DNA of 64,000 nt from Chamaecyparis obtusa (Eukaryota > Streptophyta > Pinopsida > Cupressales > Cupressaceae). Made by a program: the position numbers and the translations under genes. Below, in pieces: positions 29,600 to 39,210 of this stretch. How positions within the stretch are numbered: the stretch's first letter is position 1; the number at the start of each line of letters is the position of its first letter. The notes under the pieces are model-generated. The model saw nothing but the letters and a program-made list of their open reading frames with translations, did no database searches and was not told the origin of the DNA. The stretch is taken from the NCBI GenBank assembly GCA_027943335.1, contig BSBK01002925.1, forward strand, positions 2,052,501 to 2,116,500. The letters are read 5' to 3'.

Positions 29600-30099
29600 A
29601 ATTATAGAATCTGCTCGTCATTGTCAAACACTTGCCAATTAGTATCATTATTAGGGATAGAAGGTCTGACAATCACTTTGATATGCTATTGGGTCTCCTC
29701 TTTTGAAATACTATTAGGAATGTCATAATGAGATCTAATAGCAGCTAATCTATCTACATTTTGATTTCACTTTCTAGGGATGGAAACAATGTTGAAAGCA
29801 CAAAAGTCTTCAATTGCATCCCAAACTCTATGTTTGTATGTTCTCAAGGTGTCATTTTTTGTTACACTTATCCCTCTCACTTGGCTAACTACTAACTCAC
29901 TATCACCATAAACCTTTAAGGCCTTAAGCCCTCTTTTCCTAGCCCACTCTAGTCCATTTATAAGGCTCTCATATTCTGCAATGTTGCTAGTGCAGGAGAA
30001 ACTAAATTTGAAAGTTGTATAGTACTTTTCTTCTTTTGGGGACACTAGCATAGGACCACCACCAAAACCATGTCTGCTTCTAGCTCAATCAAAAAACAT
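29600..30099 (-). pseudogene. Archaeal-type RNase H (aRNH) domain of element F
   Basis: The - strand frame begins MFFD at 30099 (followed by a stop), then GPMLVSPKEEKYY, CTSNIAEYESLINGLEWA, LKVYGDSELVVSQVRG and, after a stop, NVDRLAAI. This supplies D, E, D and D, the catalytic set of RNase H, and the phrase NNIAEYEAL...VYGDSELVVNQV is the hallmark of the second RNase H of plant Tat elements. It lies between the protease (30109-31002) and the reverse transcriptase (17120-18270, beyond element C). It degrades RNA of the RNA/DNA hybrid during replication. Confidence 0.85.
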
Positions 30100-30108
30100 T
30101 TCCCAAAC

Positions 30109-31020
30109 CTAATTGCCTAGATCCTCTGAATCAATGTCCTCTTTGAGAAGGTTTGGCTCTATGGATCCACTTTCTTGTATTAAATAACTTCCTAAACCAA
30201 CATCCCAAATGACATTTTCTTGGGTCTCAAAAGCCTTTTCTGATTCTAGTTCATCAAGTAAAATATCAGGGATACTTTTTGTCTTAGTGTTTTCTTCTCT
30301 AATAGTTGGGAAATCATTGTTATCAAATATAGGGTAGTTTTTATTGATGGTATTGGACACATATGGTTCTATATGGTGTGCCACCACTGATTTAGATTTG
30401 ATGGTAACCTTGGTACCATATCTTGTGTGAAAAAGCATGTGGGACCAGTTAGAGGAAAATAAGGCAAGGAGATCTATGATATAAATCTCAAGTAGGATAG
30501 AGAGATTAGGACTAGCATGAAGGATTAGACTAGTATACTTAGCCACACCTATAGTATTAACTGAGGATCCATCAAGTTGTGTAACCTTCTTTTGGAGGGG
30601 TTCATATTTAAGTCCTAATTGGTCAGCCACCTTTTTGAGCATTACAGTGCTAGTAGCTCCACTATCTACCATACAATTATGTACTAAGGATTTTCCAATA
30701 ATCAAAGATACATAAAAGGGAGGTGGTTTTGAGATCCTACCTTGAATGGTGTTGGCTTTGGAGCTGCAACCTGGAGCCTCCTTTTCTTGATCAGTGGTGA
30801 CCAACACTAGCTTTGTAGTTTCTTTTGTAGGTTGAGGGGTTGTTATTTCAGTCATAGCTTTCATCAAAATCTCAGGTTGTCCTAGAATAGCCAAAGATTC
30901 CCACATAGACATAGTAATGTTCACCTTCTTTGTGTTGTCTACAATGTTGAAAGGTGTCACAATGTGTACCATTTGTTGTGCTTTTACTATGATGGGCTCC
31001 ACCTCTTTGAGAGTCTATCT
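30109..31020 (-). pseudogene. Aspartic protease region of element F
   Basis: A 297-codon open frame carries SLVHNCMVDSGATSTVMLKK with the catalytic DSG about a third of the way in, then KKVADQLGLKYEPL. The N-terminal part is Thr/Lys-rich linker from Gag. The C-terminal part is acidic (EDIDSEDLGN) and leads after one stop into the aRNH domain. It would cleave the Gag-Pol polyprotein. Confidence 0.8.
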
Positions 31021-31048
31021 TTCTTTTCTTGTAATGATAGGAGCCTTC

Positions 31049-32248
31049 TTAAATATGATGGGATGGGAGTAGCTTGCTGCAATGGCTCTGCAGATGTAGT
31101 AGCTTTAATCCCAAAACGTACTCACTCCATGTCCTAAGCTCTTCTCTTTGACCTTGTATTGGTAGAAATGGAAGGTTCACCAATGACTCCATTGAAGTCT
31201 TGTTGCTCCCATTTGAAAAGAGAAGTCTCATTATCTTGTGGTTCTTGTTGAGGAATTGATCCACTCGAAGAAGCCTCTGATTAAGCTTTTGAGGCATTTT
31301 GACCCATTAATGCTTGGTTCATCCATCCATTTGAACATGTAGCCTGATTATGAGGTTGATTACAAGGGAAACACTATTCATTGTCCATAACCATATTATT
31401 TTGACTAGGGACCATGTCCCTAACTAGATTCACAAAATTAAGAGGAGCAGGGTTGTGTGGTTGGAATGGTCTTTGATTGAAATTTTGCCTTTGTCCTTGA
31501 TAACCTCCTTGGTATGGTGGCCTATTTTGTTGATAAGGCTGTCCTTGATTCTAATATTGTTGATTAGGACTTTGGCCTTGTGGCTGAAAGGGTGGTCTAA
31601 TTCCTTGCCCTTGTCTCTTTAGGTTTGTGACCTCTTTATTCAAAGTTTGTAGCAAATTTGTCATTTCTTGCTGACTAGTTTGTTGACTATTCTTCATCTC
31701 TTGCAACTCTTGAGAGAAACTCATTTTTAGCTCTTGACCGCTAGTACTAGCTTGAGGTGCTAATATGGTTGGAATAGGGGTGAATGGGGGTACTTGTAAA
31801 GGTGCAATGGGCTGAAGGCTAGGAAAGATGGGCATGAGTGGCCTTCTAGCTATCATACCTACCTAGATTAAATAATTTTCAGCCCTGACAGCTATATCAA
31901 AAGCTTAGGGTAAAGAGGTACCACCCATAGATTGGATCATGATAGAAATTTGACCATTCAAACTTTGCAAGAAGTATAGGAAAGCATGGTTAGCTGATGG
32001 CCTTACCAAGACTGGAATTCTATTCTATGTCTTGAGGAATCTATTGTTATAGTCTATCATTTGTTCTTGAGGGTCTCTTTTAATGGTTGTCAACTGCTCA
32101 ACCAAAGACAAGTTGTATGATTTATCCTCAAAATGCTTACTCAATGCATCTCCTAATTCATCCCATGAAGTAATGGAGCCAACAATTAAAGTTCTAAACC
32201 ATTCAAGAGCCTTACCTTTGAGAGAGGCTGCTAATAGTTTGGTGGCCA
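31049..32248 (-). pseudogene. Gag of element F, C-terminal part
   Basis: The frame starts at the insertion site of element D with VATKLLAASLKGKALEWFRT and continues KHFEDKSYNLSLVEQLTTIK, the gag capsid-like domain of plant gypsy elements. After stops come a Pro-rich part (MPIFPSLQPIAPLQVPPFTP), a Gln-rich coiled part (QEMTNLLQTLNKEVTNLK), a Gln/Pro/Asn-rich tract, and a short knuckle CFPCNQPHNQATC near 31340-31380. Stops are numerous but the frame is largely kept. Confidence 0.8.
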
Positions 32249-32253
32249 CATCT
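32249..32253. repeat. Left TSD of element D (CATCT)
   Basis: CATCT is repeated exactly at 38597-38601. Removing one copy and element D restores a continuous gag reading frame of element F, which independently confirms the boundaries. Confidence 0.9.
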
Positions 32254-33103
32254 TGATGCAAGAGCATCCTAGGTGTAAGAGCAATCTTGCATCATGCAAA
32301 AATATTTCTATTTTTGTATTCAATAAGGGCTATCTTATGCAGAGTTGTTATTTATGGAAACTTTTTATTTTTAATAAGTTGGTCTTACAATCTTGGAATG
32401 TTTTGATTTTACATGTGGAGGTTCATCTCGGTCACATAAACCTGCCATCAAAGTTTCATGGTGAGATGAGGTCTAGTTTTGAAGATATTGAAGATTTTCA
32501 GTACTGGCAGCAGGGTACAAACACTTTCAACTTAGTTTTGAAGGCTTTAGAGGCCCCAGATGAGGTCAAAAATTTGGGTGATGGGCACTTGCGTAGGCCA
32601 AGCTTGTAGAGCACTTTGTGGCATTTCTGAAATAGGGTTATAATAGTCAATCAGGTGAACTGGTGATGACTTATGGTCTTCGGAAGTTGAGCCACCTGAA
32701 ATGGTAGAAAATAATTTTCTTTCAAAATTGATGTTTGGGTTTCAAAAGTTATTTTGAGCCAACTTTAATGTAATAAATTGAAAAATAAAATAATTCTAAA
32801 TTTGGTCAGCCCTTAGGGCTAAATTTTTGGAACCTTCTTGGGCAGTGGAAAATGCTTATATAAAGAAGGCCTGTAGTGTTGTCTAGGGTAGTTCTAGGTA
32901 GTAGATCTAGGTATTGATTCGAGGCTTAGTCCTATAGAATATTGTAAGGGAATGCCCATGTGGCTTTGCATATTGTAATTCTGAAAGTTTTTAAGTCCAC
33001 ATTTGTGGAGATAATAAGAATCCAATTTTTTGTTCTTGCATATTGTTGTTGTTTCTTTGTTTCTGTTATGTGTTTATGGTATTAAGGGGAGCACCCTTTA
33101 TCA
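32254..33103 (+). repeat. 5' LTR of element D
   Basis: 850 bp from TGATGCAAGAGCATCC to CCCTTTATCA. A TATA-like box (TATATAAAG) lies at 32857-32865, a position matched by 38350-38358 in the other LTR. Confidence 0.9.
32857..32865 (+). promoter_or_regulatory. TATA-like box in 5' LTR of D
   Basis: TATATAAAG, conserved in the other LTR at 38350-38358, about 240 bp before the LTR end. This is a plausible start region for the element transcript. Confidence 0.5.
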
Positions 33104-33105
33104 AG

Positions 33106-33117
33106 TGGTATCAAAGC
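33106..33117 (+). other. Primer binding site of element D
   Basis: TGGTATCAAAGC, one mismatch to the initiator-Met primer site, two bases after the LTR. Confidence 0.85.
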
Positions 33118-33198
33118 AGGAGTTCTTGAGTGTGTAAATAGATCACTGACTATGATGTAGTTTGCACCAGGACTGTGGTTAGGGTTTTAGCATGCATC

Positions 33199-34300
33199 AT
33201 GAAAATGCCTCCATGAAGGGAACATGGCAGAAGAGCTGGTGTTGTAACACCTGAGGTTAGAGCACTCCAGCGACAAGTGTGAGCATTGCAAGAGGAGATT
33301 CACAGAGGAATGAATCTTAATGTCAAAGACAAAAGTGAGGATGAAGCTGAAGAAGAAGATCAATAAGGAGAAGTTGAAGTTGTGAACCAGGAGGAAGAAA
33401 GACTTTTTTGAGCCATTTCCAAGATCAGAAAAAGACCTAAGATTGAGGTTCCTACATTTTCAAGAAATCTTAACCCAGAAGAATTGATCGACTGGATCAA
33501 TGAATGTGAAGAATATTTTGAGTATGAAGATATTGAGGATCCTGATAGGGTCAAATTCATGAAGGCCAGACTGAAAGGTCATGCAAAGATCTGGTGGTAA
33601 GAGATTCAATTGGAGTGAAATAGAAGAGGGAAAGATAAAATCACAAGATGGGATCAGATGGTGGATAAATTGAAGTGATAATTCATCCCTGTTGATTATG
33701 AGCTTGACCTACTGAAGAAAATGCAAATTTTGAAGCAAGCGGGATGATCTGTTCAGGAGTATACAAAGGAATTCTATCGAATCCTCATCAGAATAGGCCA
33801 TGAGGAAGCTGATAAGAAGAAAGTTGCTTGTTACCTTAATGGGTTGAGGCTCAGCATTCAGGAGGAGCTGAATTTGGTTTGAATGAATAGTATTGAAGAG
33901 GCATACTAGGTTGCCCTAAAAGTGGAGGAAAAGCTAAACAAGAAGTTTGTGAGTAGACAAAATGGAAGAGGTTGTGGTGGATGATCTGGTGGACGGTCAT
34001 ATGGAGGCTGAAATGAAGATCCAAAAAAGAAGGATGAGGCCAGTGGTAGTCAAAATCAGAGAGGAAACAATTTCAATCATTTCCAAGATCAAAATAATAG
34101 AGATTAGAGAGGAAGAGGAAGAGCACAAGGTTCAGGAAGAGGAGGCTTTCGTGGAACATGTTTCCATTACTGAGAAGAAGGTCATAGGGAATTTGAATGT
34201 CCTCAATGCCAAGGAAGGACAGATAGGAGGAATGAAGGCTAGGCTAGAGTTGCACATGTAGATGAAGATGCCAGATCATCAAATTTAGAAGATGCTGAAA
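33199..34300 (+). pseudogene. Gag of element D (broken)
   Basis: The frame from ATG 33199 reads through basic residues, then IRKRPKIEVPTFSRNLNPEE, YFEYEDIEDPDRVKFMKARL, KGHAKIWW, EYTKEFYRILIRIGHEEADK and KVACYLNGLRLSIQEEL, the chromovirus gag domain. Stops replace expected Arg or Gln codons at many places. A knuckle remnant (GTCFHY, then EGHREFECP) lies at about 34150-34200 with its second Cys changed. Confidence 0.85.
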
Positions 34301-34915
34301 GAGGAGAAACACTGATTAACAGAAGAGTCCTACTAAGTGGTGAGAATAAACCTAAACAAAGAAGGAGCCTGTTTCACACTAGATGCAAGTGTGAGGGTAA
34401 ATGTTGTAATGTGATTATTGATAGTGGAAACACTGACAATTTGGTGTCAGAAGAGATGGTGATAAAGTTGAAGCTCAAGAGACAGAAACACCCACATCCA
34501 TATTGAATTGCCTGGGTGCAGGATGACCACAAGGTCATGGTCAGTGAATAGTTCCTGGTAAAGTTCAAGATCGATGGGTACCAAGATGAGGTACTATGTG
34601 ATATCATATCTATGGATGCATGTCATATGTTTTTGGGTAGACCATGGCAGTTTGATAGATGTGTTGTACATGATGGTCATGCGAATACCTATTCCCTGAC
34701 AAAGGATGGAGTGCGTCATAAGCTAAAGCCATTGAAGGAGACCAAAGAAAAGGTATGTGGTAATGCAAGAATAACATTTGTTGATGGAAGAAAATTCCTA
34801 GATGGTATGAGTCATGAGCATGTGTGTTTTTCTTTAATTCCAAAAGATGGTAAAGAAGAAGTAGAGGATGTACCTATAGAGGTTGCAAATTTTTTGAATG
34901 AGTTTTAGGATATTG
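34301..34915 (+). pseudogene. Aspartic protease of element D
   Basis: CCNVIIDSGNTDNLVSEEMV carries the DSG motif at about 34418-34430. DACHMFLGRPWQFDRCVVHD at 34615-34675 is the strongly conserved C-terminal motif of chromovirus proteases. The linker toward reverse transcriptase ends at a stop near 34906. Confidence 0.88.
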
Positions 34916-35890
34916 TATCTAATAATGTACCTAATGGATTACCACCAGTAAGGAAGATCAGTCATCAGATGGATTTGATTCCAGGAGCCAGTTTGCCAAA
35001 TAAGGCAGCACACAAAATGACACTGGCAGAAAGTGAAGAGTTGAATAGATAAGTACATGAGTTATTGTAGAAGGGGTTGATTTGAGAGAGTCTAAGTCCC
35101 TGTGCTATACCAGTGGTATTAGTACCAAAAAATAATGGAGAATGGAGGATGTGTATAGATTCCAGAGAAATAAATAAGATTACAATCAAGTATAGGTTTC
35201 TATTGCCACGAATGGATGATATTATGGATTGTTTGAGTGGAGCTGTATATTTCTCAAAGATAGATATGAAGAGTGGATATCACCAGATTCAAATTAGAGA
35301 AGGAGATGAATGGAAGACTACCTTCAAGACAAAAGAAGGACTATATGAGTGGTTAGTCATGCCTCTTGGGCTAACCAATGCACTAAGCACTTTCATGCAG
35401 CTCATGAATGAGGTTCTGAAAGAATTTTTGGGTAAGTTTATCATTGTGTACCTAGATGATATCTTGATCTTTAGTAAGATATTGGAAGAGCATATGATGC
35501 ATATTTGTATGGTGTTTGACAACTTGAGAGATGAGAAATTATTGATTAATTTGAAGAAGTGTAATTTTGTGAAGAAAGAGTTAGTGTATTTGGGATTTTT
35601 AGTTTCAACAAAAGGTCTAAAAATGGACCCAGAGAAGGTACAGGCTATCCTTGAATGTCTTACTCCAAGGAGTGCTACCGAGGTAAGATCTTTTCCTGGT
35701 CTAGCTAGTTTTTACAGAAATTTTATCAAAAAATTTAGCAGTATTTGTGGTCCCTTGACTGAGACAATGAGAGGGGATAGAAAAGAGTTTAAGTGGACAA
35801 ATGGGGCTGAAAAGAGTTTTCAATTGTTGAAACAAAAAGTTACAAAACAACCTATTTTAGCACTTCTAGATTTTAATAAGGTGTTTCAAG
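34916..35890 (+). pseudogene. Reverse transcriptase of element D
   Basis: A long open stretch (35113-36009) contains [45 protein letters not shown] and [13 protein letters not shown], with YLDD at 35449-35460, then [14 protein letters not shown] and the connection region. Only the N-terminal approach (35050-35095) has stops. This is the best preserved domain in D. Confidence 0.92.
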
Positions 35891-36240
35891 TAGACTGTGA
35901 TGCTAGTGTTACTGCAATAGGAGCTGTTATGAGCCAAGAAGGTAAACTTGTTGCTTATTACAAGGAGAATTTAAATGATGCTAAGAGAAAATATTCTGTT
36001 TATGATTAGGAATTTTATGCTATAGTTCAGGCATTGAAAAAGTGGAGACACTATCTGCTTCCTAAGGAGTTTGTTTTGCATACTGATAATCAAGCTTTGC
36101 AATATTTGAATAGTCAAGGAAAGTTGAATCAAAGGCATTTGAAATGGGTTGAGTTTTTGCAAAGTTATACATTTGTTTTAAAACACAGAAGTGGAAAGTC
36201 TAACAGGGTTGTAGATGCTCTTAGCAGAAGGCAACTATTG
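35875..36240 (+). pseudogene. RNase H of element D
   Basis: [19 protein letters not shown], then a TAG at 36007 in YD-EFYAIVQAL, then LHTDNQALQYLNSQGKLNQ and VVDALSRRQ. All four acidic catalytic positions can be seen; one stop interrupts the frame. Confidence 0.9.
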
Positions 36241-37708
36241 CTAACAGAGATGCAGATTGAGGTGGTTGGGTTCAAGGAACTCAAGAATTTTTATCCAGAG
36301 GATCCTAAATTTGGTGAAGCTTGGAAAGCTAAACTTGTTACTCTAGACAGGATGAAATGGCTGGATATTATCATCCAGGATGATATGCTATTCAAAAGGA
36401 GTCAGTTGTGCATTCCATGAAGTTTTATGAGGAAGAATCTCATCAAGGAGAAGCATAGAGGAGGATTGGCTGGACATTTTGGTCGAGATAAAACCCTTGC
36501 TTTGGTTAGTGAAAATTATTATTGGCCATAGTCACAACAAGATGTCAAGAAGTTTTGTATAGAGTTGCAAAGTATGTCAGATGGAAAAAGGAGTGAAAAA
36601 GAATACAGGGTTGTATCAACCATTACCTGTACCAGAGAAGCCTTGGGAGGATATCAGTATGGACTTTGTTCTTGGTTTACCAAGGACACAATGGGGACAT
36701 GATTCAATTTTTGCAGTAGTTGACAAATTTTTGAAGATGGCACATTTCATTCCCTGCAAGAAGACTAATGATGTTGTTCATATGGTAGAATTGTTTTTTA
36801 GAGAAGTAGTGAGACTACATGGTTTGCCAAAGAATATAGTTTCAGATAGAGACACTAAGTTCATTGGATATTTCTAGTGTACATTATGGAAGAAGTTGAA
36901 GATAGATTTGAAGTTTAGTTCATCACATCATCCACAGACTGATGGATAGATAGAGGTGGTGAATAGGAGTTTGGGAAATTTCCTGAGATGTTTGGTTGGA
37001 GATAAGCCAATAGGATGGGATTTGATTTTACCATAGGCAGAATTCACATATAATAATTTTGTCAATAGGAGAACTGGTAAATCACCATTCTAGATTGTAT
37101 ATGGGAGTAGTCCCAAAAAAGCATTTGAATTGAGAAAGATAGATAAAGGAGAAATAAGTAGTGCTGAAGCTGAGGATTTTATAGAATATTTGAAGAATAT
37201 CCATGAGGAGGTGAGGAAGCATATTACCAAGATGAATGCACAATATAAGGCTAAGGCAGATGAGTAAAGGAGGCATAAGGAATTTTAGGTTGGAGATGAA
37301 GTCATGGTTCATTTGTGGAAGGAGTGATTTCTGATTGGTACATATAACAAGCTGAAAATGAAGAAGTTTGGGCCATGTAAGATATTGAAGAAGCATGATT
37401 CAGGAAATGCATATGAGGTAGAATTGCCTATTGAGCTGAATATTTCACTAGTGTTTAACATTTCAGATCTGACAGAGTATCATGAAGGAGGTGTTGAAGA
37501 TGAGGTTACAACAACACAATGGAGTATTCTAGCAACCAGTTCAGATATCAAGGAGATTGAAGACATACCAGATAGTCATGTTGGCAAAAGCACAAGGAAA
37601 AGGACATATGAAGAGTATTTGGTCAAATGGAAAGGATGGCCTATTGAAGATTCATCATGGCTAACAAAGGAGGAGGTTAACCATCTTGGTTTCCCTCTAC
37701 ACACCTGA
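36241..37708 (+). pseudogene. Integrase with chromodomain of element D
   Basis: The zinc-binding region (KHRGGLAGHFG and a VCQMEKG part) is followed by the core with [30 protein letters not shown] and IEVVNRSLG, so all three D, D, E positions are present. A C-terminal part (KKFGPCKILKKHDSGNAYEV) leads to a chromodomain, EYLVKWKGWPIEDSSWLTKE, at about 37612-37671. Several stops (near 36420, 36876, 36948, 37093) and a frame change near 36570 break it. The frame ends at a TGA at 37706-37708, about 40 bp before the 3' LTR. Confidence 0.9.
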
Positions 37709-37749
37709 GTTGTGACGGGCTCACTTCTCAAATTACCCCAGGTGTCTAA

Positions 37750-38596
37750 TGTAGGAGCATCCCAGGTGTAAGAGCAATCTTGCATCACCCAAAAATATTT
37801 CTATTTTTGTATTCAATAAGGGCTATCTTGTGTAGAGTTACTATTTATGGAAACTTGCTATTTTTAGTAATTTGGTCTTATGATCTCAGAATGTTCTGAT
37901 TTTACATGTGGAGGTTCATCTCAGTCACATTAACCTGCCAGCAAAGTTTCATGGCTAGATGAGATCTAGTTTTGAAGATATTGAAGATTTTTGGTACTGG
38001 CAGTAGGGTACAAAAACTTTGAACTCAGTTTTGAATGCTTTAGAGGCCTCGGATGAGGTCAAAAATTTGGGTGATGGGTGCTTGCATGGGTCAAGCCTGT
38101 ACAGCACTTTGTGGCCTTTATGAAATGGGGTTATAATAGTCAATTGGGTGAACTGGTGATGACTTATGGTCTCTGGAAGTCGGGCCACCTGATATGGCAG
38201 AAAATAATTTTCCTTCAAAATTTTTGTTCAGGTTTCAAAAGTTATTTTGAGCTAACTTTGATGTAATAAATTAAAAAATAAAATAATTCTAACTTTGGTC
38301 AGCCCTTAGGGCTAAATTTCTAGAACCTTCTCAGGTGGTGGAAAATGCCTATATAAAGAAGGCCCATAGTATTGTCTAGTGCAATTCTAGGTAGTAGATC
38401 TAGGTATTGATTTGAGGCTTAGTCCTACAGAATATTGTAAGGGAATGCCGATGTAGCTTTGTATATTGTAATTCTAAAAGTTTGTAATTCCACATTTGTG
38501 GAGATAATAAGAAGTCAATTTTTTGTTCTTGCATATTGTTGTTGTTTCTTTGTTTCTGTTATGTGTTTATGGTATCAAGGGGAGCACCCTTCATCA
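37750..38596 (+). repeat. 3' LTR of element D
   Basis: 847 bp from TGTAGGAGCATCC to CCCTTCATCA. No purine tract abuts its left end. In the frame after the chromodomain stop, triplets read across into the LTR (VSNVGAS). Confidence 0.9.
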
Positions 38597-38601
38597 CATC
38601 T
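38597..38601. repeat. Right TSD of element D (CATCT)
   Basis: Exact partner of 32249-32253. Confidence 0.9.
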
Positions 38602-39047
38602 TCTTGAGTTATATTATGTATGATGTAGATAGTGGTCACATCTCTTATATACTCAAAAGTTGTAGTTTTTCCTTCACCTATGAAATCACGTAGACTCTTT
38701 AATGCCACCAAGGGCACATCATGATGTTGAGAAAAGACTAATGGACTCCCCTAGTTGGAAGGTGAAAAAGGAAATTGTCTAGCCATTGTAGGAGCTGAAA
38801 TTTGATGAGCAACTATGTGAGTTTTATCTTGTGTTGGATTTGAATCTTCTTCTAGATCTTTGGTTAGAGATCTTCCTCTCCTTCTAAGATGAAAGGGAAA
38901 AGGTCTCCTTTCTGAAGTATCAAGTGGTGTAGACTGTACTCTCCTTGTAGGAGATGTTATCTGGGTTGATCTACCTTTGTAGCCTCTTTTTAAGGGCAAC
39001 TCTAAAAATTCAGTAGGCTTTGAGCTCCTAGTATCAATCTTTCTCAT
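38602..39047 (-). pseudogene. Gag of element F, N-terminal part
   Basis: The frame starts MRKIDTRSSKPTEFLELPLK at 39047, has a basic Ser/Thr-rich section (RRVQSTPLDTSERRPFPFHL), a stop at about 38751, and then runs in the same frame to the D insertion with YIRDVTTIYIIHNITQED. It joins directly in frame to VATKLLAASLKG at 32248. The start lies about 140 bp after the primer site. Confidence 0.75.
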
Positions 39048-39188
39048 AAACTTTGAACAAGTTTAGCCTTGATCTATGAAATCAGTGGAGTCACCAGAAA
39101 TACTTGACAAAAAAAACTTCTAAAAGTCTATATTATGCAATCAGTATATCAAATATACCATAATCTTTCAATGATAAACTTCTTATGT

Positions 39189-39206
39189 GTCCCACCGGGC
39201 ATGCCA
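39189..39206 (-). other. Primer binding site-like sequence of element F
   Basis: On the - strand TGGCATGCCCGGTGGGAC begins four bases after the LTR end. It resembles the TGGCRYGCCCGGTGGGAC primer sites seen in several plant gypsy elements. The tRNA it pairs with is not established here. Confidence 0.6.
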
Positions 39207-39210
39207 AAAA

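Larger units (their letters stand above)
32254..38596 (+). mobile_element. Ty3/gypsy chromovirus D, inserted in gag of F
   Basis: LTRs at 32254-33103 and 37750-38596, TSD CATCT, primer site at 33106-33117, then gag, protease, reverse transcriptase, RNase H, integrase and a canonical chromodomain, all on the + strand, opposite to F. The 6.3-kb length is normal for a compact chromovirus. Stops are spread along all domains and LTRs differ by several per cent by eye, so it is inactive. Chromodomains in such integrases are thought to steer insertion to particular chromatin. Confidence 0.93.
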
